Positions 54,538-64,000 of a DNA stretch of 64,000 nt are shown here, in pieces. Each line of letters starts with the position of its first letter. Position 1 is the stretch's first letter. The notes beneath the pieces were generated by a model that was given only the letters and a program-made list of their open reading frames with translations, did not search any database and was not told the origin of the DNA. The position numbers and the translations under genes are program-made. Source of the DNA: Mycobacterium sp. DL440 (GTDB taxonomy: Bacteria > Actinomycetota > Actinomycetes > Mycobacteriales > Mycobacteriaceae); the NCBI RefSeq assembly GCF_011745145.1, contig NZ_CP050191.1:5310147-5374146 (forward strand), written 5' to 3'.

Positions 54538-55064
54538 CGCAGTGGGACCTGGGCCCCGATTCGGGCGAGCTGCTGCTCCGTACCGGTGTGACGGGCAGCG
54601 CGTCGCGGATGGGTCATCGGTTGACCATCGCGATGCGCTCGTGGCACGCGACGGTGGAATGGGATGGCGAAGAGCCGGCGGCGGTGGAGGTGACGGTCGA
54701 CCTCGATTCCCTGGACGTGCTGCGCGGCGAGGGCGGGATGACGCCGTTGACCGGCGCCGAGAAGGTGCTGATCCGTTCCAATGCGTTGAAGACGTTGCGT
54801 GCAAAGAAGTTTCCGCAGGCTCGTTTCCGGTCCACATCGATCGAGCGCTCCGGTTCTGTGGTCCGGCTCGTGGGGGTTCTCGACCTTGCCGGCCGCTCCG
54901 CTGAGCAGACCGTCGAGGTTGAGGTGGTTTCCGACGATTCCTTGACAGGCGCGGCTTCGGTGCGGCACAGCGATTTCGGCGTCAAGCAGTACTCGATGCT
55001 GATGGGCGCGATGAAGGTGGCCGATGAGGTCGGGGTGAGTCTGGCGGTGACCCGCCCGGCCTGA
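54534..55064 (+). CDS. YceI-like family protein
   Basis: A protein of 176 residues from GTG 54534. It has the lipocalin-like pattern of YceI: WDLGPDSGELLLRTGVTG, RLTIAMRSWHATVEW, a strand rich in VEVTVDLDSLDVLRG, and a final VADEVGVSLAVTRPA. No signal peptide, so cytosolic. YceI proteins bind isoprenoid-type lipids; the ligand here is unknown. It is last in the four-gene string HAD, methyltransferase, DUF456 and YceI. Confidence 0.82.
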   Translation: MTQWDLGPDSGELLLRTGVTGSASRMGHRLTIAMRSWHATVEWDGEEPAAVEVTVDLDSLDVLRGEGGMTPLTGAEKVLIRSNALKTLRAKKFPQARFRSTSIERSGSVVRLVGVLDLAGRSAEQTVEVEVVSDDSLTGAASVRHSDFGVKQYSMLMGAMKVADEVGVSLAVTRPA

Positions 55065-55146
55065 CGGTGGCGAGTCACAGCTGTCACAGATTTCGACGCG
55101 TGTCCCAGCGCCGCGACTCCTGTGACTCCTGATCACCGACCGGCCG

Positions 55147-55953
55147 CTAGCCAACCAGGCTGGCCCGCAGCGCGGCGAGTTCCTCAGCGGACACCCCCGA
55201 CGCCTCGAGAAAACCTTGCACCGACCCGTAGGCCGCGTCGAGCTTCCGCCACGCCGCGTCGAGGTACTCCTCACGCACGCCCAGCACATCGTCGGACAAC
55301 CGGGCCTCGGCAAAGGTGATGGCCTCGGCCGAATCCGCGCGGGCGCGCACCGATTCCATGATGCGTTCCCGCAGGGCGAAGGTCGCGTCGTTGCTGCGCA
55401 GGAAATCGGTGATCACCGCGTCACGGTTCACGCCGACAGCGGTGAGCACCGTCGCCACGGTGAACCCGGTTCGGTCCTTGCCTGCGAAGCAGTGCGCGAT
55501 CACCGGGCGATTCGCCCCGAGCAGCGAAATCACCTGCCGTACCGCGGTATGCGCGCCGGGCAGGCCGGGGAACTCCTCGTAGACCTCGGTCATGTAGCGG
55601 CGCGCCGAGGCGGAGACGTCCTCGCCATCGGGTGACTCGGACATCACCCGCTGAAACGTCGACTCGTGTGGCGCATCCTGATTGGAGTCGTCGTCCGGGT
55701 GGAACGGCAGCATATGCACCACGACGCCGTCGGGGACCTGTCCCGGCCCGCGCCGCGCGACCTCCTGATGTGAGCGCAGGTCGGCGACGTCGGTGATGCC
55801 GAGCCCGCGAAACGCCACGCGGCCGTCATCGGTGAGCCGGCTCAACTCACTGGAGCGGTACAGCAGGCCCGGTCGGATTCCGGCGATCTCGGCGACGTCC
55901 CGAAAGTTCCATGCCCCCGACAGTTCGCCCAGGTCGGTGCCGTTGCTGGTCAT
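55147..55953 (-). CDS. ptpB: PtpB-like tyrosine/phosphoinositide phosphatase
   Basis: A protein of 268 residues from the ATG at 55953 (276 in M. tuberculosis PtpB, Rv0153c). The P-loop is HCFAGKDRTGF with Cys155 and Arg161. The N-terminal part has SGAWNFRDV and the lid region carries long helices (SARRYMTEVYEEF). It hydrolyses phosphotyrosine and phosphoinositides in the homologue. It overlaps fadE2 by 4 nt, the same order as Rv0154c-Rv0153c. Confidence 0.9.
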   Translation of the reverse strand: MTSNGTDLGELSGAWNFRDVAEIAGIRPGLLYRSSELSRLTDDGRVAFRGLGITDVADLRSHQEVARRGPGQVPDGVVVHMLPFHPDDDSNQDAPHESTFQRVMSESPDGEDVSASARRYMTEVYEEFPGLPGAHTAVRQVISLLGANRPVIAHCFAGKDRTGFTVATVLTAVGVNRDAVITDFLRSNDATFALRERIMESVRARADSAEAITFAEARLSDDVLGVREEYLDAAWRKLDAAYGSVQGFLEASGVSAEELAALRASLVG

Positions 55954-57206
55954 TTCGCTGTCACCGCCGCCGTGCCCGATTGGCGGCTCGCCGCCGAAGC
56001 CAGCGCGGATTTCTCCCGGCCCAGTTCGGCACGCGCGATGGTGCGCATGTGCACCTCGTCGGGCCCGTCGAACAATCGCATCGCGCGGTGCCAGCTGTAG
56101 AGCCGCGCCAGCGGCACATCGTCGCTGACCCCGGCCGCGCCATGAACCTGGATGGCTCGGTCGATGACATTGCAGGCGATCTGCGGGGCCACCGACTTGA
56201 TCTGGGACACCAGCACGTGGGCGGCCTTGTTGCCCTCCTGGTCGATCATCCACGCCGCCTTCTCGCACAGCAGCCGGGCCTGATCGATCTCGTTGCGGGA
56301 CTTGGCAATCGACTCACGTACCACACCCTGCTCGGCCAGCGGCTTACCGAAGGCGACGCGCGTCTGCACCCGGTCGACCATCAGCGCCAACGCCCGCTCG
56401 GCCGCACCGAGCGCCCGCATGCAGTGGTGGATACGGCCCGGCCCCAACCGGGCCTGGGCGATCGCGAACCCGCTGCCCTCCTCGTGAAGCAGGTTCTCCG
56501 CCGGCACCCGGACATTGTCGAACACGATCTCGCAGTGCCCGTGCTGATCTTGCCAACCGAACACCGGCAGCGACCGCTGAATATCCACCCCGGGGGTGTC
56601 CACCGGCACCAGGATCATCGACTGCTGCTGATGTGACGCCGCGTCCGGGTTGGTGCGGCCCATCACGATCAGGATCTTGCAGCGCGGATCGGCCGCCCCG
56701 GTGATCCACCACTTACGCCCGTTGATCACATAGTCCGCCCCGTCGCGCAGCATCGTCGTCTCGATGTTGCGGGCATCGCTGGACGCCACCGCCGGCTCGG
56801 TCATCGCGAAGGCACTACGGATCTTGCCGGCCAGCAGCGGCTCCAGCCACTGCTTGCGCTGCGCCTCGTCGGCGAACAGGTGCAGGGTCTCCATGTTCCC
56901 GGTGTCCGGCGCCGCACAGTTGAGAGACTCAGGGGCGATCTCCAGGCTCCACCCCGACAGTTCGGCCAGCGGCGCGTACTCCAGATTGGTCAGGCCGGAC
57001 TCCGAGGGCAGGAAGAGGTTCCACAGGCCCGCGGCCTTCGCCTTGACCTTGAGCTCCTCGACCACCGGGGGCACCGTGTGGTCCTTCGGCCCTTTCTCGT
57101 CCCGGTAGGCGTGGTAGGCGGCCTCGGCCGGCAGCACATGTTCGGTCATGAAGTCGGTCAACCGGGAGTGGTAATCAGCCGCTTTGGCCGACATCGCGAA
57201 GTCCAT
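55950..57206 (-). CDS. fadE2: Acyl-CoA dehydrogenase, FadE2-like
   Basis: A protein of 418 residues from the ATG at 57206. The flavin region has FAMTEPAVASSDARN and INGRKWWITGA, and the C-terminal domain contains the signature LGAAERALALMVDR and VHGAAGVSDDVPLARLY. It catalyses the first oxidation of acyl-CoA. It is the upstream partner of ptpB, as in the Rv0154c-Rv0153c pair. A longer frame to 57404 is open but lacks support. Confidence 0.9.
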   Translation of the reverse strand: MDFAMSAKAADYHSRLTDFMTEHVLPAEAAYHAYRDEKGPKDHTVPPVVEELKVKAKAAGLWNLFLPSESGLTNLEYAPLAELSGWSLEIAPESLNCAAPDTGNMETLHLFADEAQRKQWLEPLLAGKIRSAFAMTEPAVASSDARNIETTMLRDGADYVINGRKWWITGAADPRCKILIVMGRTNPDAASHQQQSMILVPVDTPGVDIQRSLPVFGWQDQHGHCEIVFDNVRVPAENLLHEEGSGFAIAQARLGPGRIHHCMRALGAAERALALMVDRVQTRVAFGKPLAEQGVVRESIAKSRNEIDQARLLCEKAAWMIDQEGNKAAHVLVSQIKSVAPQIACNVIDRAIQVHGAAGVSDDVPLARLYSWHRAMRLFDGPDEVHMRTIARAELGREKSALASAASRQSGTAAVTAK

Positions 57207-57249
57207 GCGAGCCACGATAGCCACATGGTTAGACAGGTAGAAAGGTGGT

Positions 57250-57711
57250 ATGACCGACAGTCGCCCGCCGTTCCCGCCCTTCACTCTCGAAACAGCCCTG
57301 CAGAAGGTCCAAGCCGCCGAGGACGCGTGGAACACGCGTAACCCGGAGAAGGTCAGCCTGGCGTACACGCCCGATTCGCAGTGGCGTAATCGTGACCTGC
57401 ACATCGTCGGACGCGAGCAGATCGTGGAGTTCCTGACCGCGAAATGGGAGCGCGAATTGGACTATGTATTACGGAAGGGGCTCTGGTCTTTCAGCGAGGA
57501 CCGGATCGCAGTGCGGTTCCAGTACGAGTGGCATGACGCACAGGGCCAGTGGTACCGAAGCTACGGAAATGAGTTGTGGCAGTTCACACCCGAGGGTCTG
57601 ATGGCCCGGCGGGAGGCCAGTATCAACGATGTCGCGATCGAGGAGTCGCAGCGGCGCTACTTTGGTCCGCGTCCGCAAGCGGAGTACGGCCGGGACATCG
57701 AACTCTGGTAG
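57250..57711 (+). CDS. DUF1348 family, NTF2-like protein
   Basis: A protein of 153 residues from ATG 57250. It begins [21 protein letters not shown] and ends [15 protein letters not shown], which matches the DUF1348 / nuclear transport factor 2-like group. NTF2-like proteins are small barrels that bind a ligand or act as isomerases; the role is unknown. The last 55 nt overlap the 3' end of the convergent MFS gene. Confidence 0.85.
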   Translation: MTDSRPPFPPFTLETALQKVQAAEDAWNTRNPEKVSLAYTPDSQWRNRDLHIVGREQIVEFLTAKWERELDYVLRKGLWSFSEDRIAVRFQYEWHDAQGQWYRSYGNELWQFTPEGLMARREASINDVAIEESQRRYFGPRPQAEYGRDIELW

Positions 57712-58931
57712 TTGCGCGGCTCGCCGCGGTGGTACTCACGCGTGGCGAGCGTCAAGGCCAACACCCCGGCCAGTACGGCCAGACCGATCACGGTGCCGGC
57801 CACGGCGGGCCACCCCGCGGCGTCGAACGCCAGCCCGCCGACCCAGCCGATGACGCTGGATCCCGCGTAGTAGAAGAGGTTGTACAGCGAGGACGCCTGG
57901 GCCTTGCCGTCACCTGCGGCGGCGCCGACCCAGCCCGAGGCGATGGCATGCGCACCGAAGAACCCGGCGGTGGCGATCACCAGCCCGATCAGCACCACGA
58001 AGACATTGCCGGCCAGGGTGATCGCGACGCCGGCGATCATCGTGGCGATCGAGCCGAGCAGCACGCTCTTGCGGCCGAACCGGCTCGCCTCGGCGCCGGC
58101 CCGTGCCGAGGCCCAGGTGCCGGCCAGGTACGCCAGGAACACCAGGCTGACCACGGTTTGCGGCAGGTTGAACGGGGCGGCCATCAACCGGAATCCGAGG
58201 AAGTTGTACATCGCCACGAAGCCGCCCATCAGCAGGAAGCCCTGGCTGTAGAGCACCAGTTGACGAGGTGAGCGCAGGTTCTCGGCCAGTCGACGGCCCA
58301 GGCCACGGCTGCCGGACGGGGTGAAGCCCCGGGCCGGCGGGGCGAGTTTGACGAATGCGAACGCCGACAGACCGCACAACACCGCGACCACGAGCACGCC
58401 GACGCGCCAGCCGGCGAACTCGGCGATCGGTCCGGTCACGAGGCGCCCGGCCAGCCCGCCGATGGTGGTGCCGGCGACGTAGGTGCCTGCCGCGCGGGCG
58501 GCGTGCCCGGCGTCGATCTCCTCGGTGAGATACGCGATGGCCACTGCGGGCACCCCGCCCAGCATCAGCCCTTCGAGGAGCCGGCCGGACAGAAGTAGGG
58601 CCGTGCCCGGTGCCAGGGGCACGATCAAGCCGAGAATCGTTGCCGCGGTGATGGATATCGTCATGGCCTGGACTCGGCCGATGCGGTCGGCCAGTGCGGA
58701 CCACGGGATGACGCCCAGCGCCAGGCCGACGGTGGCCGCAGAGATCGTCAGTGCGGCATGAGCGGCTCCGGTGCCCAGGTCCTGGGCGATCAGCGGGAGA
58801 ACGGCCTGGGGGGAGTACAACTGCGCGAAGGTCGCGACGCCGGCGCAGAACAACGCGGCCAGCAACCGTCGGTACTCGGTCGAGCCACGGGGATGCCCCT
58901 GCCATTCAACGGAGGTCAGGGAGGTGGACAC
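57657..58931 (-). CDS. MFS transporter
   Basis: A protein of 424 residues from GTG 58931. Twelve predicted membrane helices, with the MFS loop motif [14 protein letters not shown] between helices 2 and 3 and a [19 protein letters not shown] region. The pattern fits drug-efflux-type transporters of the YnfM or similar group. Substrate unknown. A LysR regulator follows upstream on the same strand and is the likely regulator. Confidence 0.87.
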   Translation of the reverse strand: MSTSLTSVEWQGHPRGSTEYRRLLAALFCAGVATFAQLYSPQAVLPLIAQDLGTGAAHAALTISAATVGLALGVIPWSALADRIGRVQAMTISITAATILGLIVPLAPGTALLLSGRLLEGLMLGGVPAVAIAYLTEEIDAGHAARAAGTYVAGTTIGGLAGRLVTGPIAEFAGWRVGVLVVAVLCGLSAFAFVKLAPPARGFTPSGSRGLGRRLAENLRSPRQLVLYSQGFLLMGGFVAMYNFLGFRLMAAPFNLPQTVVSLVFLAYLAGTWASARAGAEASRFGRKSVLLGSIATMIAGVAITLAGNVFVVLIGLVIATAGFFGAHAIASGWVGAAAGDGKAQASSLYNLFYYAGSSVIGWVGGLAFDAAGWPAVAGTVIGLAVLAGVLALTLATREYHRGEPRNYQSSMSRPYSACGRGPK

Positions 58932-58977
58932 TCAGACGACGGTAGGACGCCGGCAAAGATGTGTCCAATGCATGATT

Positions 58978-59859
58978 TCAGTCAAAGTCATGAACATTAT
59001 GCATGATGAATTCCGCCAGACGCGCCGCGGCGGGAGGCAGCGGGCGGTCGGCGTTCCACGTCAGCCCGATCTGACGTTTGGCCGAACTCTCCGACAGCGG
59101 CACGTACGCGGCCCCGGGTTCAGCGCGTTCGGGCCGGGGCACCGGGACGACCGCGACCCCGAAACCCGCGGCCACCAGCCCTTCCATGGTCGGGATCTCC
59201 ATGGCCTCGAACACCACCGGTGGTGAGATACCGGCCTCGGCGCACAGTTCGTCGGTGAGCTGGCGCAACCCGAAGCCAGGTGCCAGAGCAACGAAGGGCT
59301 CGGCTCCGGCGTCGGCCAGCCGGATCCTGGAACGGCGGGCGAAACGGTGCTCGCGCGGCACCGCCAGGCACAACCGTTCCATGTACAGCCCGCGCCAGCG
59401 GTATCCGTCTGGCCGCGGCGAGGTGATCGCCAGGTCGGCCTCGCCGCCGGCCAGGCGTTCGACGATCTCGTGGGCCGCGCCCTGGAACAGCTCGAAGCGC
59501 ACCAGCGGAGCCTCGGTCCGGAACCGGCGCAACAGATCCGGCACGTACCAACCGGCCTGCGAGTGCAGGAAGGCCAGCCGCACCGTTCCGGTATCGGGAT
59601 CACGCAACTCGGCGATTCGCTCGCTGGCCGTGCGGATTTCGGCGATGCTGCGGCGGGCGTGCTCCAACAGGATGTGTCCGTAGGCGTTGAGCCGAAGCCG
59701 CCGGTTCACCCGATCGAACAGCGGAACCCCCACTTGCTCCTCGAGCCGGGCCAGTGCGCGCGACAGGGTGGGCTGGCTGATGCCGAGTTCGGCTGCGGCG
59801 TCGGTGACGTGCTCGGTTTCGGCGAGCACCACGAACCACTGCAGCTCGTCCAGATGCAT
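58978..59859 (-). CDS. LysR-family regulator
   Basis: A protein of 293 residues from the ATG at 59859. The winged HTH reads HVTDAAAELGISQPTLSRALARLEEQVG and the rest is the periplasmic-binding-protein-like effector domain (FLHSQAGWYVPDLLRRF). It lies 46 nt before the MFS gene on the same strand, so it probably regulates that gene. A 55-nt gap separates it from the divergent two-component genes. Confidence 0.88.
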   Translation of the reverse strand: MHLDELQWFVVLAETEHVTDAAAELGISQPTLSRALARLEEQVGVPLFDRVNRRLRLNAYGHILLEHARRSIAEIRTASERIAELRDPDTGTVRLAFLHSQAGWYVPDLLRRFRTEAPLVRFELFQGAAHEIVERLAGGEADLAITSPRPDGYRWRGLYMERLCLAVPREHRFARRSRIRLADAGAEPFVALAPGFGLRQLTDELCAEAGISPPVVFEAMEIPTMEGLVAAGFGVAVVPVPRPERAEPGAAYVPLSESSAKRQIGLTWNADRPLPPAAARLAEFIMHNVHDFD

Positions 59860-59914
59860 ACCGCCGACTCTAAACGCGCTGATCACCGACCCGCGCTGTG
59901 CCATGCTGTGGCGC

Positions 59915-60553
59915 ATGGCCGAAAAGGTGCGGGTGGTCGTGGGTGATGACCACCCGATGTTCCGCGAGGGTGTGGTGCGCGCCTTGACCTCCAGTGGCGA
60001 GATCGACGTGGTGGCCGAGGCCGACAACGGTGCCGACGCACTGGAATTGATCAGGACCCACCAGCCACAGGTCGCCCTTCTCGATTACCGGATGCCACAA
60101 CTCGACGGGGCCCAGGTGGCCGCGGCGGTCAGCCGTGACGAGTTGCCCACCCGGGTGTTGCTGGTCTCAGCGCACGACGAGTCGGCGATCGTGTACACCG
60201 CGCTGCAGCAGGGCGCGGCCGGGTTCCTGTCCAAGGAGTCCACCCGCAGTGAGCTGGTGAACGCCGTGCTGTCGTGTGCCAAGGGCCGCGACGTGCTCGA
60301 CCCGAACCTGGCGGCCGGGCTGGCCGGCGAGATCCGTCGTCGCAACGAACCCGACGTCCCCGTGCTCAGCCCGCGCGAACGCGAGGTGCTCGACCTGATT
60401 GCCAAGGGCCTTTCCATCCCGGCGATGGCCAAGGAGCTGTACCTGGCCCCGTCGACCGTGAAGACCCACGTGCAACGCCTCTACGAGAAGCTGGGCGTGA
60501 GCGACCGGGGCGCGGCGGTCGCGGAGGCGATGCGCCGCCGGCTGTTGGACTGA
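59915..60553 (+). CDS. NarL/FixJ-family response regulator
   Basis: A protein of 212 residues from ATG 59915. Receiver domain with Asp57 in LLDYRMPQ as phospho-acceptor, acidic pair DD at 11-12 and Lys at about 107. The C-terminal LuxR-type HTH has LSPREREVLDLIAKGLSIPAMAKELYLAPSTVKTHV. The HK gene starts 1 nt after the stop. Target genes are not evident. Confidence 0.93.
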   Translation: MAEKVRVVVGDDHPMFREGVVRALTSSGEIDVVAEADNGADALELIRTHQPQVALLDYRMPQLDGAQVAAAVSRDELPTRVLLVSAHDESAIVYTALQQGAAGFLSKESTRSELVNAVLSCAKGRDVLDPNLAAGLAGEIRRRNEPDVPVLSPREREVLDLIAKGLSIPAMAKELYLAPSTVKTHVQRLYEKLGVSDRGAAVAEAMRRRLLD

Positions 60554-60554
60554 C

Positions 60555-61721
60555 ATGGCAGGCGGGCGCGTCGTCGAATTTTTCACCACCCAACCGGTCC
60601 GGGTCTCGGCGCTGCTGCGGCTGCCACTGATCGGCCTGATCGTGGTGCTGGTCTCGGTGTGGGACGTCGACCACTGGTTGCCCGTCCTGTACGCGGTGAT
60701 CCTGAGCGTGTACGCCGCCGTCGCGGTGCTGTGGTTGGTGGTGGTGTTCCGTGGGCCCATGCCGCCGTGGGCCGAGTGGGCCTCCACCGCAGTCGATGTG
60801 CTGGTGCTGGTCGCCCTGTGCGCGGTGTCGGGCGGGGCCACCGCGGCGCTGCTACCGGTGTTCTTCCTGTTGCCCATCTCCGTTGCGTTCCAAGACCGTC
60901 CGTGGCTGACCGCGCTGCTGGGAGCCGGCACCGCACTCGGGTACCTGGCGGTGTGGATCCTGTATTCCAAACGCGACGACAACGTGGGTCTGCCCAACAT
61001 CGTCTACATGCACGTCGGCTTTCTGGCGTGGCTGGCGGTCGCGTCGGCTGCCCTGTCGTTTGTGCTGGCACGCCGCTCGGCACGGGTGCGGACGTTGATG
61101 GAGGTGCGTCGCCAGTTGGTATCGGAATCCACCCGGGCCGACGACCTGCGCAATGCCGAACTGGCCGAACACCTTCACGACGGGCCGCTTCAGACCCTGC
61201 TGGCCGCGCGCCTGGATCTCGACGAGATCCGCGAACGCATCCCGGATCCCGGCCTGGACCGGGTGCACGCCGCGCTGCAGGAGACCGCGGTCGGACTGCG
61301 CACCACGGTTACCGCGCTGCACCCGCAGGTGCTGGCGCAGCTGGGGCTCACCCCCGCGGTACGGGAACTGTTGCGGCAGTACGAGACTCGGCCGGATATC
61401 GCGGTGCGGGCGGACCTGGAGGACGTCGGGCGCCCCGTTGGGCAGGCGCTGCTGTACCGCGCCGCTCGCGAACTGCTGGCCAACATCAACAAACATGCCG
61501 GGGCAACCACGATTTCCGTTGGCCTCTACCGGTCGGGGGAGCGCGTCGTGCTGACCGTGGCCGACAACGGTAAGGGGTTCGACCCGTCGATATTGGCCCA
61601 GTCCGTCGCCGAGGGGCACATCGGGCTGGCCTCGCTGCAGGTGCGTATCGACGCCATGGGCGGGTCGATGGCGATCAGCTCGGCGGCCGGGTTCGGCACC
61701 CAGGTCCGGGTCACGCTGTAG
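60555..61721 (+). CDS. Histidine kinase, HisKA_3 type
   Basis: A protein of 388 residues. Five to six hydrophobic helices (residues about 18-170) form the sensor part, then HisKA_3 with phospho-His208 in ELAEHLHDGPLQTLL. The HATPase domain has LLANINKHAGATTISVGL and VADNGKGFDP. It pairs with the NarL-type regulator encoded just upstream. The signal sensed is unknown. Confidence 0.92.
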   Translation: MAGGRVVEFFTTQPVRVSALLRLPLIGLIVVLVSVWDVDHWLPVLYAVILSVYAAVAVLWLVVVFRGPMPPWAEWASTAVDVLVLVALCAVSGGATAALLPVFFLLPISVAFQDRPWLTALLGAGTALGYLAVWILYSKRDDNVGLPNIVYMHVGFLAWLAVASAALSFVLARRSARVRTLMEVRRQLVSESTRADDLRNAELAEHLHDGPLQTLLAARLDLDEIRERIPDPGLDRVHAALQETAVGLRTTVTALHPQVLAQLGLTPAVRELLRQYETRPDIAVRADLEDVGRPVGQALLYRAARELLANINKHAGATTISVGLYRSGERVVLTVADNGKGFDPSILAQSVAEGHIGLASLQVRIDAMGGSMAISSAAGFGTQVRVTL

Positions 61722-61727
61722 CTGCGA

Positions 61728-63359
61728 CTATTTCACGCAGGGAATGCCGGAGACCTTCATCTGGCTCAGGTCGGTGGGCGCCGGGGTGTAGGTGCCGGTC
61801 GCGGTGGCCGCCACCGTCGTCACCGGGGTGCTGGGCGTGGTCTCCTCCGTCGTCTCGCCGCTCGAGTCCCAGGTGGAATCCGACCCGGATTCCGACTCGG
61901 ACCCCGACGACGATGTCGTATCGCTGGATCCGGACAGGTAATCGTCGCCGGGGAAATCGGTGCCCACCGTCAACTGCACCGTGCCGGGCACCACCTCCGA
62001 CGACGGGTTCGCGATCACGCCGAGATCATCGGCCAGCGACTGGGCGGCGGCTTCGGCGCCGGTCCCGTAGTCGATCGTGGTGGTGGCAGCCAGCGATTCG
62101 CCGTCGCCGATCTGTCCCTCAGTGAATCCATGTGCGCCGAAGGTGGTTTCGAGTTGGGCGGCCAGTCCGCTGTAGGTGGACGCGTTGATCACGTCGAGCA
62201 CCGCACCGTGACCATTGAGCGTCTGAGCCTTGCTGGAGGGGGCCGATGACGACGTCGCGTCGTCCTTGGAGACGAGGTCGTGCACGATCTTGCGGATCGT
62301 CGGTACATCCACGATGTTGATGTCCTCGCCGGAGGAGTTCTGGCTGAACTCCTTGATCGGCAGGGTGTAGAGCGTCGGGGGTTTGTCGGTCAGCGCGGAG
62401 GCACGTCGGGCAAAACTGGGCAGGTCGAATCCCGCATCGAGCGCGACGTTCTGCTTGACCACGCCCAGCAGGCTGCGCAATCCGGTCGGGCTGTTCAGCG
62501 TTCCACTCTTGCCCAGCGCCGATACCAATGCGGCGATGAACGCCTGTTGACGGCGGGTGCGGTCGAGGTCGGTGAAGTTCTCGTCGTTGACGTCGCGACG
62601 CTGACGCACGAAGGCCATCGCCTGGGCCGCGTCGATTTCCTGGACACCCTGGTGAAAGTCCGCCCCGGAGTAGGGGTCTGCGGTGTCGGCATTGAGGCAG
62701 ACCGTGATCGGTGCCACGGCCTTGGCGATTTCGAAGAATGCGCCGAGAGTGACCTCGACGAAATGGTCGATCGGAATGCCGAGCAGGTTTCGGACCGTGG
62801 CGATCTCTGCCTTGCGGCCCGCCTCCCGGGCCTGCTGCTCATTCGCCGACGGATTTTCGGAGTCGGCCTCCAGCGATTCCATCTCGCGCTGATAGGCCCA
62901 ACCGTAAGCCTGTTTGACCTTGCCCTTGCACGGAGAGATGTCGCACCCGGCCAGGTCCACATAGTCGTCGCGGGGAATGGAGAACGCGGTGGCCGGGCCG
63001 CCGTCACCGGGCAGGTGCACCACGATCAGCACATTGGCGTTGTAGCCGCCGACAGTCTCGTCACCGGCGTGCAGGGCCTGGTACACATCCTCGGGCAGCG
63101 GGTTGCCGTGCTGATCGAGCCGGCTGTCCAACCCCATGATCAGGATGTTCTCGGTGTCACCCGAGGAGACCGGACCACCATCGAGTGCATTGGAGGTGGT
63201 GATGCCGTCCAGGGCGCCGTGGTAAGTCACCCAGCCCGCACCGGTACCGGCCAGCACCGACGCCGCAACCAGGCCGACTGCGGCGCGTCGGGCCGCGCGC
63301 ACGCCCCGACGCGGCATCCGGTGCCGGGGGGCGTTGGCGGCGTGGACAGGTGTGTTCAT
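61728..63359 (-). CDS. LytR-CpsA-Psr family phosphotransferase
   Basis: A protein of 543 residues. An N-terminal membrane anchor (AVGLVAASVLAGTGAGWV) precedes the LCP catalytic domain with ILIMGLDSRLDQ and SIPRDDYVDL, and Arg-rich AQAMAFVRQRRDV. A LytR_C domain and Ser/Thr-rich tail follow. LCP proteins attach arabinogalactan or similar polymers to peptidoglycan in mycobacteria. It is divergent from the hydrolase gene at the right edge. Confidence 0.9.
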   Translation of the reverse strand: MNTPVHAANAPRHRMPRRGVRAARRAAVGLVAASVLAGTGAGWVTYHGALDGITTSNALDGGPVSSGDTENILIMGLDSRLDQHGNPLPEDVYQALHAGDETVGGYNANVLIVVHLPGDGGPATAFSIPRDDYVDLAGCDISPCKGKVKQAYGWAYQREMESLEADSENPSANEQQAREAGRKAEIATVRNLLGIPIDHFVEVTLGAFFEIAKAVAPITVCLNADTADPYSGADFHQGVQEIDAAQAMAFVRQRRDVNDENFTDLDRTRRQQAFIAALVSALGKSGTLNSPTGLRSLLGVVKQNVALDAGFDLPSFARRASALTDKPPTLYTLPIKEFSQNSSGEDINIVDVPTIRKIVHDLVSKDDATSSSAPSSKAQTLNGHGAVLDVINASTYSGLAAQLETTFGAHGFTEGQIGDGESLAATTTIDYGTGAEAAAQSLADDLGVIANPSSEVVPGTVQLTVGTDFPGDDYLSGSSDTTSSSGSESESGSDSTWDSSGETTEETTPSTPVTTVAATATGTYTPAPTDLSQMKVSGIPCVK

Positions 63360-63450
63360 GGCACTGTCATTATGGGGCCGTTCGCTGGGACTCCGACCAC
63401 CGGGGAAAATTGCTGGTCAACACCGATGTCTCGGCATTAGCGTGCACCAG

Positions 63451-64000
63451 GTGAAATTGCGCATGGCCGTGGGCGTGCTGGTGTTGGCAGTGTTGGCGTT
63501 GCTGCTGAACGAACTGGTGGTGGCCAAGGAGCATCGCCAGGCCGAGCCGTTCGCAGGCGGGCACGTGCTTGACCTGGACGGTCCCGACCTCAACGTGCGG
63601 GAGTACGGGCCGCCGGGGGAGCGAGCGGTGGTGTTGCTGCACGGCTACTCGTCCTCGATCGAGTGGTGGGAACGGGTGGCCCCGCAGCTGGCCCGCGATC
63701 AGCGGGTGATCGCGATCGATCTGGTCGGCCACGGCGGCTCGGAGGCGCCCGATGACACCGCCGCGTACCGCTCGGATGCGCAGGCCACGGCGGTACATGC
63801 CGCGCTGGTGCAACTCGGTGTGCGGCGCGCGGTACTGATCGGGCACTCGATGGGCGGAGCGGTCTCGGCCGAACTGGCCCGGCAGTATCCGGACCTGGTG
63901 GAGCGGCTCGTCGTCTCGGATACCCCCGGCGCCGATGATCTGGTCAGCATGCCGCTGCTCGGAAAGATGGTGTGCTGGCCGGTGATCGGACCGGCGCTGG
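63451..64000 (+). CDS. Alpha/beta hydrolase, 3' end beyond window
   Basis: The frame from GTG 63451 is open to the window end, giving 183 residues. GTG 63442 in the same frame is an alternative start. A hydrophobic N-terminus (MAVGVLVLAVLALLLNEL) suggests export or membrane anchoring. The core has VVLLHGYSSSIEWW (oxyanion HG) and the nucleophile elbow GHSMGG. The catalytic Asp and His would lie outside. Substrate unknown. Confidence 0.88.
   Translation, partial: MKLRMAVGVLVLAVLALLLNELVVAKEHRQAEPFAGGHVLDLDGPDLNVREYGPPGERAVVLLHGYSSSIEWWERVAPQLARDQRVIAIDLVGHGGSEAPDDTAAYRSDAQATAVHAALVQLGVRRAVLIGHSMGGAVSAELARQYPDLVERLVVSDTPGADDLVSMPLLGKMVCWPVIGPAL

Overview
The window looks like the ESX-1 (type VII secretion) locus of a fast-growing mycobacterium and its right flank. 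It is GC-rich throughout and carries a complete, syntenic esx-1 gene set. A fructose phosphotransferase operon follows directly, as it does beside ESX-1 in Mycolicibacterium smegmatis-type species (recalled synteny). I could not name the species. Gene names rest on motifs, lengths and order read from the sequence; no database search was run.

Positions 1-15275 hold the core on the + strand: espE (3' part), espF, espG1, espH, eccA1, eccB1, eccCa1, eccCb1, PE35, PPE68, esxB, esxA, espI and eccD1. Many neighbours overlap by 4-8 nt. Positions 15700-22530, also +, hold a DUF4333 lipoprotein, a 77-residue unknown, an EspJ-like protein, an unusual Cys-framed membrane protein, EspK and EspB. A DUF2510/scramblase-like protein with no clear start codon follows. 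The - strand at 26833-29964 carries mycP1, eccE1 and espL.

The accessory part (22900-37465) is the most interesting. Two minus-strand operons, 23795-25497 and 34599-36449, each encode an EspA/E-like, an EspC/F-like and an EspD/H-like protein. With the canonical espE-espF-espH set at the left edge, this gives three copies of the espACD-type substrate/chaperone module in one locus. Between them, next to mycP1, lies a cassette resembling EsxF-EsxE-CpnT-immunity: two WXG100 proteins, a large CpnT-like protein, a C-terminal toxin-like module in another frame, and a two-domain SseB-like candidate immunity protein. The frame break sits where one copy of an AATC tetranucleotide appears to be missing. 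Remnants of two tandem, frame-broken paralogous membrane-protein genes lie at 25627-26657.

From 37551 the window is metabolic and regulatory. It starts with ptsH-fruA-fruK-fruR on the - strand and divergent ptsI on the +, sharing a compact promoter with phased repeats. Then come pirin, a FUSC-type membrane protein, two divergent TetR regulators, two tandem SAM-dependent methyltransferases, two small secreted paralogues, and a block matching the Rv0148-Rv0154c region of M. tuberculosis: SDR, quinone oxidoreductase, and later a PtpB-like phosphatase and FadE2. The right end holds a HAD protein, a methyltransferase, DUF456, a YceI-like protein, DUF1348, an MFS transporter, a LysR regulator, a NarL-type two-component system, an LCP ligase and a truncated alpha/beta hydrolase. 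No rRNA, tRNA, CRISPR array or insertion sequence was seen.
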